From assembly GCA_013365365.1 (NCBI GenBank), contig JABVXU010000126.1, forward strand, positions 62,001 to 126,000: a DNA stretch of 64,000 nucleotides, given 5' to 3'. Numbering within the stretch: position 1 is the stretch's first letter; every line of letters starts with the position of its first letter. Positions 1 to 12,799 of the stretch are shown here, piece after piece. The translations under genes and the position numbers were made by a program. The notes beneath the pieces were generated by a model, which had not been told where the DNA came from, ran no database searches, and worked only from the letters and a program-made list of their open reading frames with translations. This DNA is from Cruorifilaria tuberocauda (lineage: Eukaryota > Nematoda > Chromadorea > Rhabditida > Onchocercidae).

Positions 1-440
1 TGTTCATTTTCTGCTGATTTTGCAAATATTTCTCGAAGAAATATAATGCATTCCACTGCGATCCGTTAAGGATTTGGGGGTATTATGAGCGAATATCAGA
101 GCGAAGAGGCATACAGTCAGCTAACTTTCCTCTTATCATATCTTTTTTCTTTTCTATCATCACTTTCGACGTGAAATTATTTTTATTTCGTACAAATAAG
201 ACAACATCTTTTTTCCACAAATATATTCTACAGATGACTTTTTAACATCTGGAATTTTTCTGTATTTTCGTTAGAGAGCTTTCTATTTCTGATAGAATCA
301 TATTGTGATGAGCTAAAGTGTTCAAAAAATGTCAGTGTGAGATCGTTTATTTGCTTATAATTTAGCTAAATTAATACAAGATAATGCAGAGATAAATTAG
401 GAAAAGTATTCTGATTTCTTATAGAGAAGTTCCTAAGCAT
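1..440. other. 3' flank of the first gene, no gene seen
   Basis: AT-rich sequence without a convincing exon on either strand. It lies downstream of the minus-strand orphan gene that stops at 441-443 and presumably holds its 3' UTR. No AATAAA signal was found close to that stop. Confidence 0.4.
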
Positions 441-2655
441 TTATATAAGTCTCTCGAATTGATCCCGGGATTTAAAACGAATGGGTGAATCCCGTTGCAG
501 TAGACGCCAATTCGGTGGGCGATACTGGAGTGGATTCATCGGTTTGTAAGCAGCCGGTACGCCTTCAGCTACTGTTCCACCAAACTGAGCATTTCCGTTG
601 CTTATCGCTTGCCTAAATCAGAAATATATTTTGAGATTTAAAATTTTGAAACATTTCAGTCTACATTTTCTATCTAATTCTTAAAGGTATTGCACAAGTT
701 CGTTGTAACAAAAAAAGATAACATCTAATTATGTTACTCATCATTAAATAATGATCGATGTAATGATTTTACTTTGCATTTGAATTTAATATTTAATAGT
801 TGGATCATGCTTAAGCTTGAGAAAAGAGAAGATCACAATCAAAAACAGAAAATTTCACTATTCAATGTTAAAGAAAACGAAAATTTCACTTTTCGTAATA
901 TTGACGACGTCTTTCAGAGGCAGAAAGTCTGTCATCCGAACTAAAATTCATTCAAGTTAATCATAATAAAAAGACTGACTATGCTGGATGTTACGAACTG
1001 CGGAAGAAAGCTTGACATGCTTTTTTTGGAGTCATTGTGGGCTATAAAGCCTTCTTTAAAATAATTTCTAGTGGACATTGAATGACGACGACAGTGCTGT
1101 CCTTATATATCTCATGTATGGGATGTCGCTGTCGAACTACCGGAGGTTTTATTTTCCGGTATGATATCACTAAAATCTCCTTGTCAGGAAGCAGCGGATT
1201 AAAGTGATAACTGCAATAAACAATAAATATACTTTTGCATGGCGGTTATGCCTCGTGTATGCGATGTCGTTGCCGAACCACCAGAATTACCAGTAATTTT
1301 CGGACAAATTACTCGATAAACCCAAATCCGTACACCACCTCTGAAAATTTCCTATTTATTCAATTTTGGTTTGTTGAAAAAACTCAAAAAAACTTGAAGC
1401 GTTAACGTTCTCTAAGTGGGAAGTTAATCTTATAAATTCATACTGTTCGGTGCGAACATTCGAAACGAAGTCGAATTCAGATCCTTCTTTACTGTAAAGA
1501 TCCTTTTGATCCACCATGCCACCAGTATAATATGACCCGAGTGATACTAGATCTGTACCAATGTATATTTTACGTGGAACCGTAATTGTACAGCAGCGTT
1601 GGAGAATACTAAAACCATCTTTTTGTTAAATTTTGTGATCAAGAAGTTTTAAATATAAAACAAAGCAGAGAAAACTGACAAGTAAACATCATATGACGGA
1701 TCGCTAAGTGGTTCTACTTTATGTATTTATCATTGAAATTTCAATGCGGCAACTCACCTCTGTCCATTGGAAGCCCATTTCATGCCTGAAAATGTATCAG
1801 TCTCAGCTCGACAACTTGCTTGATTATCGTTACAATGAGTGCCAGATGTACCGCATGGTAGTTTGTTGCATTCCGCTTCAATGGCGCCGTCTTCATAAAC
1901 TGTCAGCTTTGTTACAACCTTTAATAAAGCAAATTTCTTTTAGAGCAAAGAGTAAAATTATATTCTTGCAATTAGCCAAGTAAAGAATCTGATCTAATTG
2001 TGCTAAGGATAGCATATGACAGCATTCAGCTAAATCAAAGAAATAAACAGTTTGGTTTAATTTATCGACTACTTTCACCTTATTCTGTTTTATTATTTTC
2101 AAGTTCCTGAATTGAAAACTCATAGGTTTCAGTTTCACACTGTAATCACACATCAAAATGAATGAAAACGCAACTCAAAAAAAAATTTTAGTTGAAATTT
2201 TGAAGATGAAATTAAGGTAAAATGTTTATTATATTGGTAAAATACGATATAATGTAGGCTAGATAAACAAACCCTGGCTTAATTCTGTTCATTTCTCACT
2301 TACTAATTATTAAATCTTCTCATTCTTAAATATAATAATCATGAAATATTCAATTCATATTTTGATCCTGTTTAAATTAAATTATTTTACCATGATATAT
2401 ATGAGACTCAGATAGGTGATTATGTGTGTAAACTGTAATGATAAAATATTTTTCTTATCTAACGAAGAGTTGCCGATCAATATTTATTAATTTAAGAGTA
2501 AGATTAAATTTATACAAAAAGTGAAAAAATGATACCTGATTGGGTAGACATTTGGTGCCCAACGTTGGTTGTAACTGATTATTATTAGCCTCAAAAGCTA
2601 CAGATAATGAAAGTAAGCAAAAGAGATGATATAAGTATTGATCAGTATGAAACAT
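441..2655 (-). CDS. small secreted cysteine-containing protein, nematode orphan
   Basis: Family not recognised. Three exons join in phase: 2655-2536, 1918-1758 and 612-441, giving 150 aa. The start is the only ATG of the first exon and opens a signal peptide (hydrophobic LFCLLSLSVAF, residues about 11-21), so the protein should enter the secretory pathway. The mature part has cysteines in the first half only (KCLPNQ in exon 1; ECNKLPC, HCNDN and SC in exon 2), suggesting two or three disulphides. The tail is rich in Pro, Gln and Arg and ends in ERLI. Splice sites are GTATCA, GTGAGT and TTTAG types. The second intron (1757-613) is long for this locus and holds a degenerate direct repeat. A short cuticle or surface protein is one possibility, but no domain supports a function. 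Confidence 0.72.
1111..1290. repeat. degenerate direct repeat inside an intron
   Basis: Two related copies of roughly 35-50 bases start at 1111 and 1251, about 140 bases apart. Both carry a GTATG-GATGTCG core followed by CCGAAC or TCGAAC and an ACCRGA element, then TTTTCGG or TTTTCCGG. They lie in the second intron of the small secreted protein gene and look unlike the AT-rich sequence around them. Confidence 0.5.
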
Positions 2656-5022
2656 TTATATGAGAAATAAAAGTTTGACAGAGGAATGAATAGCTCCAAA
2701 AAGTACTCGTAATTTGATAATATTTTGAGCAGATGAAAATATGAAGTAACAGAAAGGGCGGATAATAAATAGTTCAATCACCTGTTGACCTAAATGTATC
2801 CTCTCGTACGCTGGTACTAAACATCATATCACGAAATAAGGAAGTGATTTTCCCAATTTGTCGTTCATGAAATATTATGCAGTATACGATTGATCATTGC
2901 AAAGAAGAAATTGTCATCGTTTTTGTTAAGAATAATCATAGAATACAACGATAACAGAAGATCACTATTATCTTCTATTCTTTTTCGTTTCAAAAAAATA
3001 AAAATATTGTATTATGGATATTTATTCAACTTAATCTTTTCATTCTTTAACATTCAGTAAAATCGTCAGAAATTAACCTATTTTCCACCTAATCAATTTT
3101 CTTCTTGATACCTGTTAATAATGTACAATATGCGTGACTTGAAAAGAAAATATTCAAGAGGAACTCGAAAATTACAAAGAAAACCATTTTTTAACTCCTT
3201 TTCAAAATCTAAAATGTGCAAATTCATATAATGTTTTGACTGACAAAAATGGATCGATATCTTTAATTTCTGAATTTATTTTCATATGAAAGCTTAATAA
3301 TGATGTTATTATCTTTTGAAAGAAGAAAAAGTGAAATGTGAAGTGAACGAATGCGATGTAAGAACATGAAAATGGGCTTTTAAATGTAAATCTAAGTTCA
3401 AGTTTTGCAATTTTCATATAATTGGATTAGTTACTCCTATGCAAGTGCATCTCTATAAACTTACATGATCAGTCAATATCACATAGCAGTCAAGTTCTCA
3501 TATTTGATAAACAAATTTCAAATAAAATTATTTCTTAGTTACAATTCTTAATTCAGATAGTAGGACCAAAACGAGTAGGACATAAATTTTCAGTCTTAAC
3601 CCAAAGATGTCATTGTACTAAAAATTAGAGGCGACGCTCATCTTTTGTTAATAATCCACTTCACTAAACCTGTTCGACATAATTTTCGCTTCATAGCGAA
3701 CTGACATTTGTTTTAATTATTTTTTTAAAAAATCTTTTTGAACTTGGAAATTCTAAGCCTCGAAGAGTCTTTTTGTATTTTCAGTTTACTCTAATGTTTA
3801 TCGTTCTAAATTCCCTGGTCCAAGTATCAGTTATCTCTCTAATAGTTTCCTGCACATGCAATGAAGAAAATACTGGGCCCGAGAATAGAAATATTGAATT
3901 GCTATTAGCAATTTGTAATAAAAATACTTCCTATTGTTTCAGACAAACTTTGCAAGCAATATGATAAACGATATTATTTTTTCATATATTCTATTTCTTT
4001 ACAGATAGATGCAATTTGCATGTTTATGTAATGTTAATGGATGTTAAATGATAAATTTCCAAATCAAGTATTTCAATTTTTTATTAAAAATAAAACATTT
4101 GAAAACTTCCATATTTCAAGCATATAGAATATGGTTGCTAGATAATGGAATTGCTTCGAAATTCATATCACAAATGTTGGATTTCAAATTAGGAGTATTT
4201 TTATGCTGATAGAACGTTGTTCCTTTCTTTTCCTATTAAAAAATATGTTGTTAAATTTAAATAGGTCGGGTCATCTTCAACAAATAAAATATCTTCTATT
4301 CCTCGTGATGCTGAATTCCTTTCAGACTATTCATTACAAACAGTTTTAGATCACAACAATTTTTATAGCGTGACAATTTCTTGATGCTTTCGCCGGATTT
4401 TTCTTTTTTTGAGATTTTTTACTTTTCAAGATCTTCCATTCGTATATGGCACTATCGAGAATAATGAAAACATATGTTGATCTGTCCAATAATACTGGAT
4501 AGATTATGCAACATGGTATATAGAGATATATTATTAACAGCAACTATTGGATAGGATAGGACAGAGTTACAATTACATATTTTAAACATGATAATCTAAT
4601 TTTATAGCATCAATATTGATGATTTGTGGGAAATGATCAAATGGTTTATTAGCCGAAAAGTTTATTATTGTTAGAAATAATTCTTACATGTTCGACTTAA
4701 TTAGATCTCCTGCTGAAATGTTAGTCTTCGTTATTTTTAAAAAGTTTTTTATTTGAATTATTGTTTTACTTTTGCTGGCATTTCAAAGATTCTACTCGTG
4801 ATGATAAAAAGCTTATCGATTTCGTTTCTCTCTTCTTATGTTATTTCTAGCAGTTAGCATTTATCTCTAATCATTTGACATTTGTCCTCCATTTGTGCCA
4901 CTTTTACCGCTTAAATTAATGGTGCGAATAAATTTAATAAATAATGGAATTGGAATAATTTGTCATTTATACGACGCTCAGAAAGAATTTTCGATTCGAT
5001 CTTCAAATAGTTTCAGGAAAGA
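2656..5022. other. intergenic, divergent promoters expected
   Basis: About 2.4 kb between the divergent starts of the minus-strand gene (ATG at 2655) and the plus-strand gene (ATG at 5023). It is very AT-rich and has only short ORFs without coding character. Promoters of both genes should lie here, but no specific element can be named. Confidence 0.4.
5010..5022 (+). promoter_or_regulatory. probable spliced-leader acceptor before the ATG
   Basis: A TTTCAG ends at 5016, only 7 bases before the ATG at 5023. This matches the place and sequence of nematode trans-splice acceptors. It could also be an ordinary acceptor of an unseen 5' UTR intron. Confidence 0.45.
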
Positions 5023-8000
5023 ATGAAATCACTTAAAATAGCTTTAATTGCATTGTTTGTGCAAATGACTGAAGGCAAAGTTAGTCAGTTGATCTGTTGC
5101 TTTATTATTTTTATATTTTACGACAATGTTATCACAGTTCTAATAAAATAGTTAATTTTTCGACTAAAATTGTGTCTCAATTTAGGTTCCAAAGAAAGAA
5201 TAAGAATTTATGCATTTCATTCAATGTTAATTTATAAACTTTCGTCTTTCAGATCCTGAAAAATATGGTCGAAAGTAATATAACATCATTGGATGGCTGC
5301 GTAGAAATAGTCGATTTGGACGAATCAGGTTCAAATATGTTATTTTCATAACTGATCTAAAATGAATAATTAACTTTTAAGCATCAATTCTGTACTTGAT
5401 TTGAATACTTTTTGAACAAATTCAACGTTTTTGGATTTTCAATAAAATCTCTATCGCTTTTTTAATTAAAGATAAATAGAAATTTTGCCATACTATTCAT
5501 TGAGAAATTAATATCACAAGGATAATTTCAGAAAATCATTTTTTCAGCCGAACAAATAGAATCAGAGGTGGTAGGGCAAACCGGCATTACAGAATCGGTT
5601 TCATTGACTTCCACAGAACTGGATGCTCGAAATGCTCCTTATCTTACAAAAGCACCGAAAACCCTAGATAATTCGATTTCGAAGTCAGAATCATCAATGC
5701 ATCCTGCAACATTTCTTCCAAATTCAGAAAAGACTGAATCATTAACCGGAAAGACGGATGAGATAACTTTATCTACACCTTCTGAAGCTATTTTGAAATT
5801 GAAACGTAATGATTTGGAAAATTCAACAGAACCGCCAGTTACTCCCGGATCCGTGACTTCTTTTTTCTCAGCAAATAAAGGAAACAAATTAAAAGATATT
5901 TCTACTACATACAGTGCCTCATTCTGGATTGAAAGAGATATGATTGATAATTCAATCCGTTCAGAAAGCGATGACAAATTAGAATTACAATTATCAATAA
6001 GTGAAAAAGATGGAAAAAATGAATCACAAATATCAGTTATCAACTCGACGTATATGAATGAGGTTATCAGCTTTTGTCTTTCAATCATAATGCACTAATA
6101 ATCGTAAAATATTTAATAAAAATTTAAACCTCAAAATTTTACTGTAAAATTGAAGGTGAAATGAGGAAGACAAGAATAGAAAGTAAGAGATATCTCATAT
6201 TTAAAATTAAAGAATTACAAATTTCAGATTTGAGAAAATTTGAAATAAAAAAAGAGAGGAATATTTTATATTTTCGTGATAATTAGAAAATAATGGGATA
6301 TTTTAGGAAGAAGGCATTGTTTTTTGTCAAAAAACATTTACTTGTGAGGAGAACTTGAAATGGCGTGAACTGATTTGTCAACGACAATGTGCATATCCAA
6401 ACTTAATTCTTGGTTCATTTTACTTTTAAATGTTAACAAATGATATTTTATCACCTCATGAATAATGGTGCATATCTGTTTGTTTTGAGAGAGAAAGAGA
6501 GAGAGAAGGAAATGAATGGTTATGATGAGTGTAAAAAAGTAAGAAAAATGGGCATTAGTTAATTTAGTTAAAGAATGTCAAAGCATTTAATGAAAATATT
6601 GTTAAATAAATAAAGAAATGATCGAGAAATGAAATCCCGTTTCATTGAAGTGATCCTGTTCAAATTTTGTATGATGGAAATTTTTTTCAAAAATATGATA
6701 TTTAATAGCAGTTTATGAATTTTAAATGTGCCAGTGTTTGTTGAATTTGATTGCAGCTTAACCAAAATTTTCTATAAAATTAGCTTATAATGAAATATCC
6801 AATAATTTTGAACCAATTAATATTAAGCAGTAGTTAATCAAATTAAATAACTGAAGTGATTTTAATTTATGAGTTTGATTTCAAAGTTTCGAGCGATGTT
6901 GAACCTGAAATGATTTTGTTTTGCTACAGAACCCAAAACAAAGTTATCCGATATATCCGTTCAAGCTGAAATCATTACCAATTCCGGAGTTGCTGATGTA
7001 ACCGAATCAGTATCCAAAGCATGTATGAAGCCAATAACAAGCGATGTTCTACAACAAGTATTGAAATTCAAAAAAAATTGCGATTTCAGCTGAAACTGTT
7101 TGATTTATGAAAAAAATTCAATTTTTTACAGCTCTCCAAACTTCTACGTAAAGTGGAATTGAATCGTAAATTATGTATGGGCCGCACTGTTACGAACCAG
7201 AATCTTCCAATTCATGATGTAGAATTTTAATTTTTGAATAAAACAAAAGATAAGCCAGATGAAAATGATGTCAGATGTAATACTTCAAATGATTATATTC
7301 CACTTAATGAAAGTATAAATTTCATTATTTAATTGAAAATCATGATGATGATGAATAGACACTATTTTAGCAATTTTCAAATTTTCATTTGATAGACGGC
7401 AAAAAAGTAAAGTAAGTAAGTAAACTGTTAAAAATATATTTACTTATCATTTTCCTCTAAATATAGGTATGATACAACAAAATGAGCAGAGACCAATATA
7501 AGTGAACATTTTTTTTAATTGTGCTATTATTCAGAAAGCGATCTGTGCAAAAATAGTGATGGATGAAGTGCGAAATGGGAGAAACGATATTGACAAAAGC
7601 AAATTTAATAATTTAGAAACACGACAAAATGCTTTCGATTATTGCGCAGCTTTAATAGCTCCAATAAAAAAACAATGTGCAACTTTGAGGCAATGTTGTC
7701 CAAATTATGTCAGGTAAGTACCATAAAATGTGATAAAGAAGTAACTTTAAGATAAAAGCGAATTAAGTATCATTCGTGTGTTTAAATTGTCAATACACAA
7801 TCACTTCTGGGGGAAACTTCTTATAGGTAAAGTATATTTACTTAATTGCAGCTATCAGTAATTATATGCTAAAAAATTGCATACGAGCATATGATTATTT
7901 AGCAATAATAATAAACTATCCTTAAAATATTTTCAACTTTAGCTTTTGAAATTTCTTATACCGAAAAATTTGTTTGTTTAATTTGTAAACTTAAAATTTA

Positions 8001-8170
8001 ATATAAATTCCTTCGCTTGTTTCAGATGCACAGAATTGATTACACAAACAAGTACATGGAAGAAGTACAAAGAAATATTGAAGCGTACTAAACAGATACA
8101 AAGTGATTGTGAAAAAAAGATTATGGCAACATTGCAGTCACTTCATTCTGTTTTCACACCTTTTGCCTGA
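5023..8170 (+). CDS. secreted Ser/Thr-rich protein with C-terminal cysteine domain, orphan
   Basis: Family not recognised. Confident exons are 5023-5079 (signal peptide, about 19 residues), 5253-5328, 5548-6062, about 6944-7057, 7132 to about 7218, 7535-7713 and 8026-8170. The large third exon is rich in Ser, Thr, Glu and Lys with several potential N-glycosylation sites, as in a mucin-like stalk. The last exons give a compact helical domain with spaced cysteines, including ICAKI, DYCAAL, a CC pair and QSDCEK. The middle is uncertain. The 6944 acceptor was chosen because the better-looking TTGCTACAG at 6929 does not keep phase. Between 7160 and 7420 there are in-frame stops and short open pieces that could be read as extra small exons. 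An AATAAA follows the stop directly. Probably a secreted structural or host-interface protein, but this is inference. Confidence 0.6.
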
Positions 8171-8171
8171 T

Positions 8172-8177
8172 AATAAA
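8172..8177 (+). promoter_or_regulatory. polyadenylation signal AATAAA
   Basis: A perfect AATAAA begins one base after the TGA that ends at 8170. It is the likely poly(A) signal of the secreted Ser/Thr-rich gene. Confidence 0.5.
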
Positions 8178-8431
8178 AAAGTGACGGTGATTGCTTGTAA
8201 TAACAGGCAGACAGGTAATCTAGGAAACACATTATTGAAACCTGGATATCCTTATTGAGGTTTCTATGATGATACAGTTGGGGAGATGATAAAGCAACCA
8301 GAAATGGATATTTATCTCAATGTGATTCCATCACTGTCCATCCAATTTGCAGATAAAAAATCAGATGAAAATAGTATTTGCTACATTATCTCTTAATTTC
8401 CAAAACATTAAATAGCTTATCTCTGTAAGCT
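8178..8431. other. convergent intergenic spacer
   Basis: About 250 bases separate the 3' end of the plus-strand secreted gene from the 3' end of the minus-strand MLT-10-like gene. No further gene is seen. It must hold both 3' UTR ends. Confidence 0.5.
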
Positions 8432-11400
8432 TCACTTGGACATCCAACTCGGTGAAAGAATGCTAACCGAGAGAACATTGTCCGTGTAAATTGATGGTGA
8501 AAATGCATTTGGTGATAAAATCTGACCACCTAACGCTTGTGGTGAAATAATATCGGGACTAAGAATGTACGGACTGAGCACTAGTGGACTTAATACATAT
8601 GGATTGATAACATTTGGTGATAAAACATACGGAGATAGTACGTATGGTGCGCCAAAAAGTGGTGATAAGACATAAGGAGAAAGTATATATGGTGAGATAA
8701 TAAAGGGAAGGAAGACGCCTGGAGAAAGAACAAATGGGCCAAGAATAGAGGGATTAAGAATCAGTGGACTGAAAATGCTAGGTGATAATACCACAGGCCC
8801 TAAAATACTTAAACCAAAAGTAGGGGAAAACATGAATGGTGTCAGAACGATCGGTGTAAGCACTGATATTGCTTGACGTTTCTTTCGATACGATTCCTAA
8901 AAATGGCATTCTTAAATTGATTTCAGATTATTTGCCAACTCCCTCAAACAAAACAACAATTGTAATACAACTGAGTGTTATTTATATTAATTTATGGCTA
9001 AGTACTTCAAATGATTAAATAGTATTTATATTAGTTTGTAGTCAAATACATCAATCTAAGCTATCAATGTATTTAGTTGAAATATTATAGTGTACTACAT
9101 ATATAATTTGCCAATTTTAATAATTAACATACAGGAACTGCTATTTTTCTTCAAAAAAATAATTTAAATCGGGTGAGAAGTGATCATTCCGAAGCATATC
9201 AAACAATGGAAGATAATCAATGCTTTATTCAAATTTTAATTTTCAAATAAAAATTTTCATTAAATTTGGTGTTGAAGTGAAGGAATATTTTACAAGAAAA
9301 CAATCCAACAATGATTTAATGGGTTGAATTGCAATATCTTTCAAATTTAAGCAGAGTTATACTTTCGCTTCTTCCTTTAATCATTCCTAAAGGATTAAGA
9401 ATTGATGATGCAAACCTCAGTTTCATTTTCTGCAATGCGTTTAATGTGTGTCCACAGTGTTTCTTCCTTCTCTTTCCTATCAAGTTGTTCATACTTCTTC
9501 AAGTCGAAATTTACATCCTTCAACTTCTTAATATCTAAAACAAACTTTTCCTCTTAATTTATCAATTATCAAAGCAAAAAAAGGTTTGTGATTGATGAAA
9601 TGCGAAATACCATGCTGATGAAGTATTTGCTTGAGTTGTGACGCTTCCAAGAATGTAAATCCTTTCCTTTCTAAATCATTTCTTTGTTCAATATTGAATG
9701 ATTTCTCCAGATCATTGAATCCTTGATTAATTCGTTTTGTTGTCTGAGAATTGCTCAAGTAATCTTTCACTTTTTTTAAAAATCAATTTCATCAGTTAAA
9801 TGAAAACAAAAATTACTTAAGCTTAAATTACTTGGAAAATTAAAAATTTTTATCTCTAGTACAAGTTTTTTTATGCTTCTTTTGTTAATTTATGTAGAAC
9901 TTATGCTAACCTCAAAGATTACATCTTTCAGACTAGAAACATTTGTTTCGTTGAAGATATCAAGTGCCATTTCAACTGCAATACGCGCTCCTGAAACATC
10001 CATTATCATCTCCAATATTGCTTCTCGATCCTTTTCCGTCATACCACTTTTTTCCAATAGCTGAAACAACCAGTCATTTATTTGTAATAGTTTGTACTAA
10101 TTAAAGTCCGACATTTCAAAAACTTATCAGCATTTAAATTCGCAAAAGTAAAGGACTTGAACTTTAAAGATAGATTTTTACATTTCGGAACTGAGGTCAA
10201 AATTAGTTTAAAAATTTGAAATAGCTAGGGAAAATATTAACTTTAGGAAGAGAAACGATATTATTTGGACTATCATCCTCGTAAAATGATACAATGGAAG
10301 GCGACAAAATATGTTTTTCGGATTGCGTCTGAAAATTTATCCGTATCAAAATTATATAAAAAACGAAACTTGACAAACCGTAATTTAATGATTCCCTTTA
10401 TTTTTAAGAAATCAAAGAACAACCTTATCAGGCATCAAAGGCATTATTCGAGGACTCAAAAATCGAAAATTGAGGTGCTCATTTTTGTTATATCGATTAA
10501 TTACATTCACGAGATCGAATATCATCGAAATGTAATCCTTGTATTTTGACTAGAAATATATAATCTCATATGTTCATGTTTTGCACTCATTTCTTAATTA
10601 AAAATATTTATTTGCCACATTTTCTAATACTAAATGGAAAGAGCAACAAAAATTTTTGTACGTAATAACTATCAAAATCTAAAAGAATTCTATTACGTTC
10701 TTATTTTGCATAAATAATAAAAAATACTTTTGCACTCTTATTTCTCTTTTAGCTCTTTCCAGACTCAAACAGTTGAAAAATACCTGAACTTTCGGTTTGG
10801 TAAGTTTTTCATTATCGAGTATAAGGTCAAAAAGTCGAAGATTGTAAACTCTTGCATTACTTGATTTCAATTTTTCATCCATTTGTTTTTTGAATTTCGT
10901 AATATGTTCGTAAAATTTTGTCCAGTTGTCATTTACTTCCTTACCATTTAGCATAACAGTAATAAATTTGGATAGCTAAATTTAAATAATGTTATTTCAC
11001 TATTAATTAAAAATTTCCAGATGACAGTTGTACTGTGTAATCCTATCAATTCTCGACATCCCAATCATGCAAAGTTATGCTAAAAGGGGTTTACCTGTTG
11101 TGTAGGAGTTTTTTTGACGATCGGATCGTGTATTGCTGGCATTTTATTGACTTGTTTCACCTGAAAATAATTGAATAAATTTGGTAAAAAGTTTTTAATA
11201 AAAATTAAAAAGTTTTGAAAACATATTGATAGGGATGGTTTGAAGAATTATAAAGCTAATGCAATCACTCACATCGACAATTAAATGATCACTTTTCATA
11301 ACATGATTAGTGATAGGTCCATAAGAGCGACGTCGTCGTTGCCATATCTTTTTTTTTTTTAATTTTGAATGAATAAAATTCAAACATGATTTCTGATTCT

Positions 11401-12799
11401 GTTCAGATATGTAACTGCTGGGTACTGCCGCATACCAGTCACTTTTCCGGAAATCAATAGTGCTCTCAGGAAGATTTACATTTTTAATTAATTCTGATTT
11501 TCTTGAATGTTTTTTTTCCCATTCCATCTTTTCAACTTTCTCGTAATGTGGAGAATTAAAAGGCTGCCAAACAAAGTTTGTACTTTTTTTAATTTCATTT
11601 TCAATTAAATACAATGTTTCGGAAGTTTTATTTTTCCTTGTCGAACGTTTTCTTGGTGTTAAATTCACACGTCCTGATTTTTGATCAATAGATGGCAGTT
11701 TTCTAGACATTGGGGATCTTTCTTGGTTGGATGAATTGGAAACTGAGGCGGAATCAGTTAAATATTTGAAAGCACTGAAATCATGTGGGGTAAAATTCTT
11801 CAGATGGTTAAGATTCAAAATACTAGAAAATCCCGAAGACAAAGCTTTAGGAGAATATCGCTGAAAGGACTTCGTTTCAAATCTGGAGTGAGATATATGA
11901 TTTTTTTCTCTTGCACTCAACTGATTATATCTTTCGATATTTCTTTTTTCATGATCACGATTTTTGAATGAATATTCCTGCTCCTCTTTCTCAGAATCAT
12001 TTATTGTAATGAAAGCTGGTGTATCATTTGACTTATCAGTTGTTTGACCTTGTTCAAAATCTTGTCTACAAGTAGAAAAATGTGCTATACATCGTGCCTT
12101 TACCAAACATTTAGCACTAGCAACAAGGTCACGATCATCTTCGATTTCATCTAAACATGAAGCCAGCATTTTCTGCTTATCTGCAAGAAAATTGAAACTA
12201 AATCCAGATAAAATATCAAGTATTTCAAAGCAATCCTGATTTCTTTGATGATTCATTGGATCGAAATTTGAGATTCACAACATGAATTAGTCTTCATCAC
12301 TTTATGTCTTACAACTTAATTTTTTGAGCCAAGATAATGAGGTTATTTACTCGAATAAAATTTCATCTGATGCAAACCACCAAGCTGAATCAAAAACCAA
12401 CCTTTGGTTAATTGCTGATACATTTGCTTGCCAACTTGTCCAAATAATGCTTTGATCGCATAAATGTACCAATTTAAATGTAAGTTTTTAGCTGTCTCGA
12501 AGGTTTTCTTATTCATTCTTGCTTTGTAAATGTTGCGAATATCATTGGCTGTTAATTTAATGCTTAATCCTAAAATTTGAACTCAGATTCAAGAATTTGC
12601 TGGACACTGAAGCGAATCAGATATTGGTGGAAGAAATTATTAGCTAGAGGGATTTTTGTTGATTGAAGATATTTCCAGTCGGAAAAGAATGAATTCCTTT
12701 AGATGATTAAGTTGGGTCAATATTGATGGACTTCAGAATAAGATGTAACATACCTGCTTGAACTATAATAGTGATCACTAGCCAATATGCGAATTGCAT
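8432..12799 (-). CDS. mlt-10-like: MLT-10-like moulting cycle protein
   Basis: Eleven exons, all in phase: 12799-12754, 12569-12402, 12180-11273, 11160-11095, 10975-10784, 10549-10424, 10328-10242, 10060-9911, 9743-9611, 9534-9416 and 8896-8432, giving 819 aa. Exon 1 is a signal peptide (MQFAYWLVITIIVQA). Residues about 17-370 contain a conserved cysteine stretch (ASCLDEIEDD, KCLVKARCIAHFSTC) and a long charged low-complexity insert. The central part has the family motifs FLSPRIMPLMPD, ILSPSIVSFYEDD, SLPKLLEKSGM and MIMDVSGARIAVEMALDIF. Residues 666-819 form a tail of about 5-residue repeats of the type hydrophobic-x-Leu-Ser-Pro. Nematode MLT-10 (DUF644 family) proteins are secreted by the epidermis and are needed for cuticle shedding; the role here is inferred from the family. 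The start is the ATG of the signal-peptide exon; an ATG at 12256 in the long third ORF is excluded by the spliced model. Confidence 0.9.
8435..8850 (-). repeat. 15-base periodic coding repeat (LSP repeats)
   Basis: The last exon of the MLT-10-like gene repeats a unit of about 15 bases coding for residues such as YVLSP, YILSP and FVLSP. At least eleven LSP and several FSP, ISP, NP and GP variants can be counted. Period and hydrophobic pattern are kept while codons vary, so selection acts on the protein. Confidence 0.85.

Noticed and set aside
5639..6088. 149-codon minus-strand open frame opposite the secreted Ser/Thr-rich exon
   Set aside because: It is the mirror of a real exon on the plus strand, which has splice sites and compatible phases; no domain on the minus side.
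9413..9540. Apparent frameshift in the MLT-10-like gene near 9.44 kb
   Set aside because: Two frames look open, but donor GAG|GTTTGC at 9416 and the acceptor at 8896 restore the family sequence, so no frameshift is needed.
10265..10549. 94-codon plus-strand frame
   Set aside because: Antisense shadow of two well-supported MLT-10-like exons (10549-10424 and 10328-10242).
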